From contig NZ_JAGGPJ010000007.1 in assembly GCF_018613875.1 (NCBI RefSeq), forward strand, positions 62,001 to 126,000: a DNA stretch of 64,000 nt, read 5' to 3'. The notes beneath the pieces are model-generated. The model made no database searches. It saw only the letters and a list, made by a program, of their open reading frames with translations, and was not told the DNA's origin. Within the stretch, counting starts at the first letter, position 1, and each line of letters begins with the position of its first letter. Made by a program: the position numbers and the translations under genes. Source of the stretch: Arthrobacter sp. ISL-28 (lineage in GTDB: Bacteria; Actinomycetota; Actinomycetes; Actinomycetales; Micrococcaceae). This document shows positions 52,386-61,723 of this stretch, piece by piece.

Positions 52386-54023
52386 TCACAGGGGAGCGCA
52401 TTGGCCGTTTGTGGCCACAAGCTCGCGGATGGCCTGCTCGTTCCCCTCACGCTTGAACTGGTTCAGCATCTCTTCGGTGATGGGCTCACCGTTGGGCGTG
52501 GTGGTTACCGGGGTGAAGTCCGACGACGACGACGGCGGGGGCGTCGGTGCGGTCAACGGCACGGAAGATCCGGCCGCCGTCAGCCCGCTGCCGCCGCCTG
52601 CGTACCGCGGCTGCAGCAGCGCGTCGTCGGGGGCGGCGGCGGGTGACGGCTCGGAGCTTTGGGCACTCAGCAGTTTCTTGACCTTTTCATGGATGAGGTC
52701 AAAATCCGGCGCCGTGGAGAAGGAGGCGTCAAAGTCCGGCGGACCAATGGTCAGGCGGCTGACTTCCTGGCCCTTGGCCTTCATGGCCAGGTCCACGAAA
52801 CTGCCCAGCTGGCTTGAGGAAATGTTGGAGTCCACTACCTTGGTGCCGGCGTTGGCGATGTCCTCGAACTTGGCCAGGAGGGTGGCTGGGTCCAACTGCT
52901 TGAGCATGGCTTGCTGCACACACTGCTGCCGCTGGATCCGGGCGTAGTCATCGACGAACTCGCGGGACCGTCCGTACCAGAGCGCATGGAAGCCATCGAG
53001 CTTCTGATCGCCGGCGGGAATCCATCCCAGCGGCATGCCGTGGATGCCGTTGGCTTCATCGATCATGTCGCCGCTGATCGGCACCCAGCCGCCGGCCTTG
53101 ATCCTGATTCCGCCCATCGCGTCAATGAGTTTGGCGAAGCCGTCCATGTCCACGAGCACGTAGGCCTGAACGGTGATGCCGAGCGTTCCCGACACTGCCT
53201 CCAGGGTGGCCTGTGCGCCCGGATCGGCGACGTCGGGATAGAGGTCTTTGTACTTGTTGGTGACCTCGGTGTTGATGGCGTTGATGAGGCATTCGTTGCC
53301 GCAGTCGTAGCCGTCAGGGTAGATCTGCAGCATGGGCGAGCCCTCGCTGAAACGGGCATTCTGCAGGTTGCGGGGGACCGAAATGATGGCTGTCTTGCCT
53401 GACTCGGCATCAACGCTGAGGACGGACAGGCTGTCGGGGCGCCGGCCGGTGCGGTCCGCGCCTGCATCGCCACCCATCATCAGGAAGTTGTACCGGCCGT
53501 CCACCGGCTCGATGGCCGGGCCGCCGGCATTGAAGATGCTGCCGATGGCGTTGCGGCTGACGTTGAGCAGGTACGCCGCGTACCCGAGGGAGCCGCTGCT
53601 GGCCACCATTGCGAGAGCCAGCGCGACGCCCACCACCGGCCGCATGCGCTGCGGCAAAAGCACGGGCCGGATCAGCCGCAAAGTGTTGATGAACAGCACC
53701 GCCCAGCCCACCGCCAGTGCAGCCAGGATCAGGACGATCAGCAGGGAGGCCACCGGATTGGTGACGATGTTGATGAGCAGGGTCCGGTTGGTGAACAGCA
53801 GCACCAGGGCCAGGATGAGCAGCGCCCAGACGGTCAGGGTGACGCGCAGGGCAATGCGGCCCAGCTTGCGGCCGCCGGCAGTGATCTGGGCGCTCCCGGG
53901 CACGAAAAGGGTGAGGAGGATCAGCAGAAAGGCCCGCTTTGTCCGGACGCGAGCAGGAGCACTCGCCGGGTAGCGGACGGGATCCGTGAGGAGCCCCTGG
54001 GATGGCAGTTCGGTGTTGGACAT
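52386..54023 (-). CDS. LytR-CpsA-Psr (LCP) family glycopolymer transferase
   Basis: Attaches wall glycopolymers from lipid carriers to peptidoglycan. The 545-residue protein has four to five N-terminal hydrophobic segments (residues about 30-155; more than the single helix of simple LCPs) and then the LCP domain: FLMMGGDAGADRTGRRPDSLSVLSVDAESGKTAIISVPRNLQN, with the Asp and Arg residues of the phosphate site, and YARIQRQQCVQQAML. A Pro/Ser-rich C terminus follows. AAGGAA is near ATG 54023. It follows purE by 9 bases. Confidence 0.9.
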   Translation of the reverse strand: MSNTELPSQGLLTDPVRYPASAPARVRTKRAFLLILLTLFVPGSAQITAGGRKLGRIALRVTLTVWALLILALVLLFTNRTLLINIVTNPVASLLIVLILAALAVGWAVLFINTLRLIRPVLLPQRMRPVVGVALALAMVASSGSLGYAAYLLNVSRNAIGSIFNAGGPAIEPVDGRYNFLMMGGDAGADRTGRRPDSLSVLSVDAESGKTAIISVPRNLQNARFSEGSPMLQIYPDGYDCGNECLINAINTEVTNKYKDLYPDVADPGAQATLEAVSGTLGITVQAYVLVDMDGFAKLIDAMGGIRIKAGGWVPISGDMIDEANGIHGMPLGWIPAGDQKLDGFHALWYGRSREFVDDYARIQRQQCVQQAMLKQLDPATLLAKFEDIANAGTKVVDSNISSSQLGSFVDLAMKAKGQEVSRLTIGPPDFDASFSTAPDFDLIHEKVKKLLSAQSSEPSPAAAPDDALLQPRYAGGGSGLTAAGSSVPLTAPTPPPSSSSDFTPVTTTPNGEPITEEMLNQFKREGNEQAIRELVATNGQCAPL

Positions 54024-54032
54024 CAGTGTTCC

Positions 54033-54620
54033 TTAACGGCCGCCCCGGAGAACCACGTTGCCTTCCGAGAAGACTTCGCTGACCTTCTGCCGGAGGTTGG
54101 CGCCCTTCTGGCTGGCCACGTCATTGAGTTCCTGGGCGAACTCCAGGAGATCGCCGCGGAGGCGGACGGCGAGGTCGTCGGTGCCTGAGGCCAGCATCCG
54201 CACGGCGAGCAGGCCTGCGTTCCGGGCACCGGCGATGGAGACGGTTGCCACGGGGACTCCAGCGGGCATCTGGACGATGGACAGCAGGGAGTCCATGCCG
54301 TCCAGGGTCTTGAGCGGGACGGGAACCCCGATGACGGGAAGGGGAGTGACCGATGCCAGCATCCCCGGAAGGTGGGCGGCCCCGCCGGCTCCGGCGATGA
54401 TGACGCGAAGACCGCGCTCGTGCGCCGTCTGGCCGTAGCGGATCATTTCAGTGGGCATCCGGTGCGCCGAGACGACGTCAGCTTCGAAGGGGATGCCGAA
54501 CTCCGCCAGTGCTTCCGCGGCGGCCTCCATGACGGGCCAGTCAGAATCCGATCCCATGACGAGGCCGACCAGAGGGGAACGTGCACCTTGTCCCAGGGTG
54601 ACAGCGGTTTCGGTGTTCAT
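54033..54620 (-). CDS. purE: N5-carboxyaminoimidazole ribonucleotide mutase
   Basis: Rearranges N5-CAIR to CAIR in purine synthesis. The class I PurE features are [34 protein letters not shown] and [27 protein letters not shown]. At 195 residues it has short extensions at both ends. It overlaps the purK stop (ATGA). Confidence 0.94.
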   Translation of the reverse strand: MNTETAVTLGQGARSPLVGLVMGSDSDWPVMEAAAEALAEFGIPFEADVVSAHRMPTEMIRYGQTAHERGLRVIIAGAGGAAHLPGMLASVTPLPVIGVPVPLKTLDGMDSLLSIVQMPAGVPVATVSIAGARNAGLLAVRMLASGTDDLAVRLRGDLLEFAQELNDVASQKGANLRQKVSEVFSEGNVVLRGGR

Positions 54621-55813
54621 GCGTTCTCCTTGGTTGTACCTGGTCCTGTGTTGGAGGGAAGCCGGCCGTCGCGGATGATGTTCGCTACGGCAGTGGCCCG
54701 TTCCCGCAGTGACTCCACGTCGGCGACGGATGCGCCCACCAGATTGACATGGCCTATTTTCCTGCCCGGCCGCACGGATTTTCCGTAGCTGTGGACTTTA
54801 GCGGCGGGTTCAGTCGCCAGTGCGACGGGGTAGGCGGAAAACAGGTCCTGGTTCTCGCCGCCCAGGAAGTTTTTCATCACCACAACCGTGCCGAGCACAT
54901 CCGTGGCGCCCAGCGGCAGGTTCAGAACCGCCCGCAGGTGCTGTTCGAACTGGCTTGTCACCGAGCCGTCCTGGGTCCAGTGGCCGGTGTTGTGTGGCCG
55001 CATGGCTAGTTCATTGATGAGGAACCCGGCTCCGGACCCGGGGGTCTCGAAAAGTTCCACCGCCATGACGCCGGTGACGCCCAGTTCGTTGGCGATCCGC
55101 AGGGCCGCATCTTCGGCGGCTGCGGCGACTTCGAGGGGGATGTCCTGCGCCGGGGCGATCACTTCGTCGCACACACCGTCGACCTGAATGGTGTGGACAA
55201 CCGGCCATGCCCGGGACGCGCCGTCCGGCGTCCGGGCAACGAGGGCCGAGAGTTCACGGCTGAAGTCCACCTTGGCTTCTGCCAGGAGGGGAGTCATGAC
55301 CGCAAACCAGTCGGCCGTCTCGGCCGCTTCCTCCGGCGATCCGACGATCCGCACGCCCTTGCCGTCATAGCCGCCCCTGGGCATCTTAAGCACTACCGGC
55401 CAGCCGGTCCCGTCGCCAAAATCGACCAGGGCGTCCACATCATCGACCGATGCCCACGCAGGATTCGGCAGTTCGAGGCGGTCGATGGCGGCGCGCATCA
55501 CGAGCTTGTCCTGGGCATTAACGAGTGCGTCCGGTCCGGGCTGGACGTTGACTCCTGCCGCAATGAGGGCATGCAGGTGGTCTGCCGGGACATGCTCGTG
55601 GTCGAATGTCATAACGTCAAGGCCTTCTGAGAACTTCAGCAGTGCAGCCAGGTCCTTGTAGTCGCCCACCGGGGCGTTCGGCACGGCCGAGACCGCGGAA
55701 ACGTCTTCGCCTTCAACCAAGACGCGGAGTTCGAAGCCTAGTGCTGTAGCGGCTGGGGCCATCATGCGCGCAAGCTGGCCGCCGCCAACTACGCCGATTA
55801 CTGGAAAAGTCAC
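54617..55813 (-). CDS. purK: N5-carboxyaminoimidazole ribonucleotide synthase
   Basis: ATP-grasp enzyme making N5-[18 protein letters not shown] opens the protein; [25 protein letters not shown] and the catalytic [13 protein letters not shown] segment are intact in 398 residues. GTG 55813 is used because TAGGCT (55821-55826) lies 7 bases upstream, and the conserved N terminus begins at once. The longer upstream frame has no conserved residues. Confidence 0.93.
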   Translation of the reverse strand: MTFPVIGVVGGGQLARMMAPAATALGFELRVLVEGEDVSAVSAVPNAPVGDYKDLAALLKFSEGLDVMTFDHEHVPADHLHALIAAGVNVQPGPDALVNAQDKLVMRAAIDRLELPNPAWASVDDVDALVDFGDGTGWPVVLKMPRGGYDGKGVRIVGSPEEAAETADWFAVMTPLLAEAKVDFSRELSALVARTPDGASRAWPVVHTIQVDGVCDEVIAPAQDIPLEVAAAAEDAALRIANELGVTGVMAVELFETPGSGAGFLINELAMRPHNTGHWTQDGSVTSQFEQHLRAVLNLPLGATDVLGTVVVMKNFLGGENQDLFSAYPVALATEPAAKVHSYGKSVRPGRKIGHVNLVGASVADVESLRERATAVANIIRDGRLPSNTGPGTTKENA

Positions 55814-55820
55814 ATATGCC

Positions 55821-55826
55821 AGCCTA
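55821..55826 (-). promoter_or_regulatory. -10 of purK operon, leaderless
   Basis: TAGGCT on the minus strand ends 7 bases before the GTG start of purK. Confidence 0.5.
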
Positions 55827-56009
55827 CAGAAAAGGATCGGGGATACCGGCTTCCATGGCGAGGCGGACCCGGGAAATGCCCATTTCCGACGGCGGCACCT
55901 CCTCCGGAGGAGCTGGCAGTTGGTCCTTCGTTGAGTCTGCTGTGGGCAAAACGGGCTAAAATGGAAGCTTGGCCCATCGGCCCCAGTATTCACACGGCCA
56001 TGGAGGGTC

Positions 56010-56597
56010 ATGATTAACACATTTGCAGACCGCATCAGGGGACTCGCCTCGCTTTTCTGGCGCGAGGTGGCGAAATTCGGTGCCGTGGGCGGTGTGGCGT
56101 TTGTCATTGACTCGGCCGTTTTCATCTGGCTCTTCACCGGCCCGATGCATGGCAGCGAAGTGTGGGCCAAGGCCGTCGCTACCGTGGTGGCCAGTGTGTT
56201 TTCGTGGGTGGCTAACCGGTTCTGGACGTTCCGTCACCGCAAGCAGGCGAATGTGGTTCGCGAAGCAGCCCTGTTTGCCGTCATGAACTTCGTTGGCCTT
56301 CTCATCGCCTCCGGCTGCGTCTGGTTCGCGAAGTACATCCTGGACCTGAATGACAAGCCTTCCCTCTTCATTGCCGGCAGTGTCGTGGGGCTGGTGCTCG
56401 GAACGATCTTCCGTTTCTTCGCCTACCGCTTCTGGGTGTTCAACGAGGAACTGGACCAGGAACCGGAGTTCTCGCACGACCACGAGCTCATCGAGGGCCA
56501 CCACCACCGCCATACAGCCGCCGCGACGGTGGCCGGAGACCCGCAGGCCAGGGAGCGGGGCGCCCACGACTCCGAGCTGCCTGTCCGGCCGGAGTAA
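56010..56597 (+). CDS. GtrA family membrane protein
   Basis: A four-helix membrane protein of 195 residues, of the family implicated in flipping or supplying polyprenyl-linked sugars. EVAKFGAVGGVAFVIDSAVFIWLF, ATVVASVFSWVANRFWTFRHRK and GTIFRFFAYRFWVFNEELD are characteristic (paired F(W)TF motifs). A His-rich cytoplasmic tail (HDHELIEGHHHRH) follows. TAAAAT at 55957 could be its -10, giving a leader of about 45 bases. Divergent from purK, as in mycobacteria. Confidence 0.9.
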   Translation: MINTFADRIRGLASLFWREVAKFGAVGGVAFVIDSAVFIWLFTGPMHGSEVWAKAVATVVASVFSWVANRFWTFRHRKQANVVREAALFAVMNFVGLLIASGCVWFAKYILDLNDKPSLFIAGSVVGLVLGTIFRFFAYRFWVFNEELDQEPEFSHDHELIEGHHHRHTAAATVAGDPQARERGAHDSELPVRPE

Positions 56598-56664
56598 GCT
56601 CAGACCCGAGGGGGCACTGCCCTCCGGCTAGCAGTCCGCTCCGGCTCGCACTGCCCTCCGGGCG

Positions 56665-57363
56665 CTAGTCCCCGTGGACCCGTTCGTCAGCCAGCAGCTT
56701 GTCGGTGAGCTCCACATCACCGTGGACCAGCACCACTGATCCGTCGTTTTTCCACGCTCCCAGGGCATTGGCCAGCGCCGCCTCCAGCCCGTCGTTGGCG
56801 CGGACCAGCAGTCTGGCGCCGGCCTCATGGCCGGCAGCGAAACTCTCCAGGAGTTCCGCGTGACGAACCGCCGTTCCGCTTGAGTTCCGCACAGCCGGCT
56901 GCTCCGGGTCGGGGTCCTCGTGAGCCATGAAGACGTCACCGTGGGAACGGACTTCCGCCGCGTAGTCGATCACGCCAGCTGGCAGATCGCCGGGCCACTT
57001 CATTGCGAGGGCCGGGAGCGGCACTGCTATGACGGCGTCGTACCCTGCTTCAGCCTCCGCCGGTTCCGCCGTCGCGAGCAGGTCTGCACCGTTGCCGTCC
57101 AGAACCACCTCCATCCCGAGCTGCCAGCCGGCGAGGGCCCAGATGATGGATTTCCAGTGGGCGGGAAGGTCCAGCCGGAGGCGCATGCCGGGGCCGGCGT
57201 CGAGTTCGTCCTGGAGGAGATTGCTCGTCTTGGCCACCCAGTTGTCCAGAACACGGCCGGAAAGTTCCACCCGCTCCGAGTCCGGGCCGTACCAGGTCAG
57301 GCGGGGGGAAGTGGAGTGGCCCGAGCGCAGGGCCGTCATCAGATCAGTGGCCGGGATATTCAT
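56665..57363 (-). CDS. TIGR03089 family protein
   Basis: Actinobacterial protein of unknown function, 232 residues, related to the N-terminal part of acyl-CoA synthetase-like (AMP-binding) proteins: PRLTWYGPDSERVELSGRVLDNWVAKTSNLLQDELDAGPGMRLRLDLPAHWKSIIWALAGWQLGMEVVL. No complete AMP-binding signature or C-terminal domain is present. CAAGAT (57370-57375) ends 6 bases before the ATG, suggesting a leaderless message. It lies in the same neighbourhood as LCP genes in mycobacteria. Confidence 0.87.
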   Translation of the reverse strand: MNIPATDLMTALRSGHSTSPRLTWYGPDSERVELSGRVLDNWVAKTSNLLQDELDAGPGMRLRLDLPAHWKSIIWALAGWQLGMEVVLDGNGADLLATAEPAEAEAGYDAVIAVPLPALAMKWPGDLPAGVIDYAAEVRSHGDVFMAHEDPDPEQPAVRNSSGTAVRHAELLESFAAGHEAGARLLVRANDGLEAALANALGAWKNDGSVVLVHGDVELTDKLLADERVHGD

Positions 57364-57468
57364 GGCTACATCTTGCCACGCACGTCCTCAGTGTCTACCC
57401 GCTGGATGGCCCTGCCGGATGTCCTTGCACGGGAAGCGAAGAAGGTTGCCGAGGCTGTGGAGTTTATG

Positions 57469-57485
57469 TGATGTCTCCCACATCA
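57469..57485. promoter_or_regulatory. inverted repeat TGATGT-N5-ACATCA
   Basis: Six-base arms around CTCCC, 200 bases before the whiB promoter and 106 bases before the TIGR03089 start. The overlapping TGTGA-N6-CCACA (57467-57482) is one base away from a second Crp-like match. It is a possible regulator site or hairpin. Confidence 0.4.
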
Positions 57486-57671
57486 TTTAACTAACGTCAT
57501 TTGCGTTATTCCGCTGTCGTGTCCGGTTTTCCCCGGGATTGCACAGGTTGCCTGCTGGATCGTAAGCTTGCTGTCAAATTTCGCGTGTCCCCCGGCGCGT
57601 TGCGGAAAAAATTCCCGGGCGTGGCGCGCCGCGTGTTCTGGCCCCGGGTTGATTATTATCCCGTGCGCGGC

Positions 57672-57700
57672 TTGACTCGTCTTACTTACACGCGTGTAAT
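57672..57700 (+). promoter_or_regulatory. promoter of whiB with overlapping palindrome
   Basis: TTGACT (57672-57677), a 17-base spacer and TGTAAT (57695-57700). The perfect palindrome TTACACGCGTGTAA (57686-57699) covers the spacer and most of the -10, a classic place for a repressor. Confidence 0.65.
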
Positions 57701-57791
57701 TAGTAATTGGAAGCCACCGCGAAATCTTGGGCACACAAACCTAGTGTCCTGAGTATCCGGGCAGGCTGCACAACTCAGGGGAGGGGACGCC

Positions 57792-58337
57792 ATGGGGCAA
57801 GTTGAGCGTATCCATGAAGATGCCGTTGTAGCCGGTCAGGCCACGGCTAAATACCGTTCACGCGGGGTGCCAAGTGATTGGTATATCGATCCGGCCGATC
57901 CGGACGCCGCCGAGCGGTACAACCAGGACACGACCGCATCCTTGCAGGATCAGGCCACTGCCTTTCTTGCGGAGCACGAGGCGCTGCTTGGCGGGCGTCC
58001 GGAACAGGACGAGGACGTCAACGATCCTCCCATGGAGCTGCGCACCCCAGATGCAGGCGCCCTGGCCCAGCCCGTGTGGATCGGCCTGCCCTTTGAACGG
58101 GACTTCGACGACGAGGGCGAGCTCGGCTGGCAGACGGATGCGCTGTGTGCCCAAACCGACCCGGAAGCATTTTTTCCGGAAAAGGGCGGTTCCACGAGGG
58201 ACGCCAAAAAGGTCTGCGGCGCGTGCAATGTGCGCTCGCAGTGCCTTGAATATGCCTTGGCGAACGATGAGAGGTTCGGCATTTGGGGAGGCCTCTCCGA
58301 GCGGGAGCGCCGTCGGCTGAGGAAGCGGGCAGTCTAA
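57792..58337 (+). CDS. WhiB family iron-sulfur transcriptional regulator
   Basis: 4Fe-4S regulator. Cluster ligands are Cys119, Cys142, Cys145 and Cys151 (C-x22-C-x2-C-x5-C), followed by GIWGG (163-167) and a basic C terminus (RERRRLRKRA). The core resembles WhiB2/WhmD, the division-linked type, and the gene neighbourhood agrees. An N-terminal extension of about 105 acidic residues precedes the domain; usual WhmD proteins are about 130 residues in all. GGGAGGGG lies 6 bases before ATG 57792. Its stop touches the start of the glycosyltransferase gene. Confidence 0.93.
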   Translation: MGQVERIHEDAVVAGQATAKYRSRGVPSDWYIDPADPDAAERYNQDTTASLQDQATAFLAEHEALLGGRPEQDEDVNDPPMELRTPDAGALAQPVWIGLPFERDFDDEGELGWQTDALCAQTDPEAFFPEKGGSTRDAKKVCGACNVRSQCLEYALANDERFGIWGGLSERERRRLRKRAV

Positions 58338-61300
58338 TTCTTCAGGAAGTACACGTCACTGCCGTTGTGGTTGCACACAACGGCAGTGACTATCTCCCCA
58401 GGACCCTGGCCGCACTGGCTGGTCAGACCCGGCCGGCAGATCTTGCGATCGGAATTGATACCGGTTCCCAGGATAATTCCGCTGCCCTCCTTGAGCGCGC
58501 ACTCGGCGAGGCCAATGTGACAGTCGCCAGTGCCGGCAAGACAGGGATGGGGGCCGCGGTAAACGCCGGGCTTGCTGCCCTGGCACCCTGGCATCCGGAA
58601 GCTCCGGAGGCAGGATCGGAATGGATCTGGCTTCTGCACGACGACGCCGCCCCCGGCCCCGAGGCGCTGGCCGAGCTGCTGTACGCCGTGGAGCGGGCCC
58701 CCTCCGTCACGGTGGCCGGCTGCAAGCAGTTGGACTGGGACGCGAAACGCAGGCTGATCGACGTCGGCCTGTCAACGAGCCGCTGGGCCGAACGCCTCAC
58801 GCTGATCGAGGCAGATGAGCTTGATCAGGGCCAGTACGACGGCCGCTCCGACACATTCGCCGTCAATTCGGCGGGCATGCTGGTCCGGCGTGACGTATGG
58901 GAACTTCTGAAGGGGTTCGACCCAGCACTTCCCGGCACCGGGGACGACGTCGACTTCTGCTGGCGCAACCGTCTCGCCGGCCACCGGGTGGTAGTGGTCC
59001 CCAGTGCAAGGATGTTCCACGTTTCGCACCGGCCGCACGGGCTGGGCACACCCTCGGCGGCGCGCCGCGCGCAGGTGCATCTCCGGCTCAAGCACGCCTC
59101 GGCGTGGCTGGTCCCGGTACATGCCGTAGCCGCACTCCTGGGCAGCATCTTCAAACTCGTCTTCAGCATCGCCGTTAAGGATCCGGGGCACGGATTCTCC
59201 CAGCTCCTGGCCACAATTGCGGCGCTGGGCCGTCCGGCCGCCATCTTCCGCGGGAGGCGCAATGCCGCCCGAACCCGCCGCGTCCCGCGGTCGCTGGTCA
59301 GCAAACTGCAGACCGAACGGCGCGAAGTGTGGAGCCACCGGCGCTCCCTCATGGAAGCCCTCGGCGCCGACGACGCAGAGGCGGAGCAGACTGGCAGTGA
59401 TTCGCTGGCGGAGCAGCCCAGCGGTGACTCCACCGACGACTTCTCCGCCCTCGCCACGGACGAACGCGGCTGGGCGGGCAACGGAGCCCTTGCCGCCGTC
59501 ATCCTTGCCTGCATCGCTTCGTTCGCCGGGCTGGCGGGGCTCTTCCGCGCCGACGCCGTGGCCGGGGGCTCGCTGCTGCCTGTTTCTGACCGGGTGGAAG
59601 ACATCTGGCAGCGGGCCTCCAGCTGGTGGATTGGGCTGGGCGCCGGGCTGCCCGGGCACGGCGACCCGTTTAGCTACGTCCTTTGGGTTTTGGGCGTGCT
59701 GGGCGGCGGCAACGCCAACGGCGCGGTCGTCTGGCTGCTCCTGCTGGCCATGCCGCTGTCCGGGCTCGCCGCGTGGTTTGCGGCGGGCGCCCTGACGTCG
59801 CGCCGGCGCCTCCGGCTGGCCGCCGCCCTGGCGTGGGCAGCTGCTCCGGCCCTGCAGGTCGCGCTGAACCAGGGGCGTCTGGGAGCCATCGTGGCCCACC
59901 TCATGATGCCGCTGGTGGTCCTCGCGCTGCTGCGTGCCACCGGGACGACGATCGGTCGCGGCCGCTTTGCCCTGCCCGCATTGTCCGAAGGGTCGTTTAC
60001 GGAGAGGCCGCCGGTGAAGCCCGGCGTCAACGGAACGCCGTCCTGGACGGCCGCAGCGGCGGCCGGACTCGCCCTGGCCGTGGTTACCGCGGCCGCTCCG
60101 TCCCTGTGGGTGCCGGCCGCCGCCGTCATCATTCTTGCCGGCTTCCTGCTGCGGGGGAGGGGACGCACCCTGTGGTGGTCCCTCCTGCCAAGTGCGGCTC
60201 TCTTCATCCCCTTTGCCCTGTCCACCCTGGACCGCCCCCGCGCGCTCCTTGCGGACCCGGGGCTGCCGCTGGCATTTGACGCGGCTCCGCTTTGGCAGCG
60301 GGTCCTTGGCCAGCCGCTGGGCTTCGACGCCGCGGGTGGCCTGTCCGGGCTCGCGCCGTTCGCCGGCGGCGCCATGCCCTGGGCGCTGCTGCTTGCCCTC
60401 CTGATCGGAGCCCCGGTGCTGGCGCTGGCCGTGGCCGGGTTGTTCATTCCTTCCCGGCGCACCCGCGTTGCCCGTGCCCTGTGGGTGGCGGCCCTCATCG
60501 CAATGACGGGCGGCTGGCTGGCAGGGCACGTGGCCTCTGGCGCCAATGCGCACGCGCTGGTGCCGCCGTTCCCTGGCCCGCCAGTCTCCGCAGCCACTTT
60601 CGCATTGCTGGGCGCGGCGCTGATCGGCGGCGAAAGCCTGCTGTCCCTTGCCGGCAGCGCCGCCACCGCCGCGGGCTCGTCGTCCGGCAGGGCTGCCCAA
60701 AGCCTTAACAGGCGTGCTGTCCTGGCGCGGTTCACAGCAGCCCTTGCCATGGTGCTCCTCCTGTCAGGGCCGCTCGCCGGGCTCGCGGCCTGGACGGCCC
60801 AGAACGTTCTCCAGCCTGCCGCCGCCGAGGGCCCCGCCGGGACGCGGGGACTGGGTACACCCCGGCTGGTAGCCGCCACGGATCCGCGGACGCTACCGGC
60901 AACCGCGACTGACCGCGGTGAGGGTCCGGAGCAGACCCGCACCCTGCTGATCAGCATCGGCGACGACGAGACCTACGATGCCGCGCTCATGAGGGGCGGG
61001 GGCACCACCCTGGACGCCCTGTCCACGATTGCCTCGGCCCGTAACATCCGGGGTAATCCCGGCCAGGAATCCATCCGCGAGGATGACGAAGTGACGGCTG
61101 CCCTGCGTACCACCGTGGCCACAGTGGTCGCTGGCCAGGGGGTGGATCCGCGCCCCGAGCTCGAACAGATGGGCGTGGGATTCGTCGTCCTGCGGTCCGC
61201 GGACACCGCGGCCCAACTGACCGCGAGCCGGATGGACGCCGTTCCCGGCCTCGTGGCTGTCGGTCCGACCGACTCCGGCTGGCTGTGGCGGGTCAGTCTG

Positions 61301-61723
61301 CAGAACCAGGGCGTCCTCCAGCCCGCCGACGTCGCGCACCGGGCGCGCATTGTCGACGGCAAGGGCGCCACCACAAATCTTCTTCCGTCCGGTCTGACGG
61401 GTGTGGACACAGACGTGCCGAAGGGGCCCGAAGGCCGGCTGCTGGTCCTTGCCGAACGGGCGGATCCGGGCTGGACCGCGTGGCTCGACGGGCGGAAACT
61501 CACTTCCACCACGTCCGGCTGGTCGCATGCCTTTACCCTGCCTCCGAAGGCAGGCCACGTGACGGTCCGCTACGAAAGCCCCTGGGCAATCTGGACGGGG
61601 ATTACCCAGGCGGCAGTGATCGGCCTGACCGTCCTGCTGGCTCTGCCAATGCCGGCCCGGCGCCCCAACACCGGCCTGTCCAGGGACGAAGGCTCCCTGC
61701 GTAAGGAATACCAGAATGCTTAA
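58337..61723 (+). CDS. glycosyltransferase family 2 fused to a large membrane domain
   Basis: Residues 1-300 form a GT-A glycosyltransferase: VTAVVVAHNGSDYLPRTLAAL, GIDTGSQDN, WLLHDDAAPGPEALAELL (DxD-like DDA) and PGTGDDVDFCWRNRLAG. About ten or more membrane segments follow (residues 380-860), then a soluble outside domain and a last helix near the C terminus. It probably builds a wall or membrane glycan. The start is unclear: the fold begins right at the whiB stop, and the only nearby options are ATT 58337 (TAATT overlap with the whiB stop) or TTG 58283 inside whiB. I use 58337. Confidence 0.83.
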   Translation: MLQEVHVTAVVVAHNGSDYLPRTLAALAGQTRPADLAIGIDTGSQDNSAALLERALGEANVTVASAGKTGMGAAVNAGLAALAPWHPEAPEAGSEWIWLLHDDAAPGPEALAELLYAVERAPSVTVAGCKQLDWDAKRRLIDVGLSTSRWAERLTLIEADELDQGQYDGRSDTFAVNSAGMLVRRDVWELLKGFDPALPGTGDDVDFCWRNRLAGHRVVVVPSARMFHVSHRPHGLGTPSAARRAQVHLRLKHASAWLVPVHAVAALLGSIFKLVFSIAVKDPGHGFSQLLATIAALGRPAAIFRGRRNAARTRRVPRSLVSKLQTERREVWSHRRSLMEALGADDAEAEQTGSDSLAEQPSGDSTDDFSALATDERGWAGNGALAAVILACIASFAGLAGLFRADAVAGGSLLPVSDRVEDIWQRASSWWIGLGAGLPGHGDPFSYVLWVLGVLGGGNANGAVVWLLLLAMPLSGLAAWFAAGALTSRRRLRLAAALAWAAAPALQVALNQGRLGAIVAHLMMPLVVLALLRATGTTIGRGRFALPALSEGSFTERPPVKPGVNGTPSWTAAAAAGLALAVVTAAAPSLWVPAAAVIILAGFLLRGRGRTLWWSLLPSAALFIPFALSTLDRPRALLADPGLPLAFDAAPLWQRVLGQPLGFDAAGGLSGLAPFAGGAMPWALLLALLIGAPVLALAVAGLFIPSRRTRVARALWVAALIAMTGGWLAGHVASGANAHALVPPFPGPPVSAATFALLGAALIGGESLLSLAGSAATAAGSSSGRAAQSLNRRAVLARFTAALAMVLLLSGPLAGLAAWTAQNVLQPAAAEGPAGTRGLGTPRLVAATDPRTLPATATDRGEGPEQTRTLLISIGDDETYDAALMRGGGTTLDALSTIASARNIRGNPGQESIREDDEVTAALRTTVATVVAGQGVDPRPELEQMGVGFVVLRSADTAAQLTASRMDAVPGLVAVGPTDSGWLWRVSLQNQGVLQPADVAHRARIVDGKGATTNLLPSGLTGVDTDVPKGPEGRLLVLAERADPGWTAWLDGRKLTSTTSGWSHAFTLPPKAGHVTVRYESPWAIWTGITQAAVIGLTVLLALPMPARRPNTGLSRDEGSLRKEYQNA

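Larger units (their letters stand above)
57364..57791. other. intergenic region between TIGR03089 gene and whiB
   Basis: About 428 bases. The left end carries the TIGR03089 promoter, then an inverted repeat (57469-57485), and the right part holds the whiB promoter (57672-57700) with an overlapping palindrome. I see no gene in it; the leader of whiB is about 85 bases. Confidence 0.6.

Noticed and set aside
58772..60700. Minus-strand frame of 642 codons opposite the glycosyltransferase
   Set aside because: It is Gly/Arg/Gln rich without domains, as expected for an antisense shadow of high-GC coding DNA.
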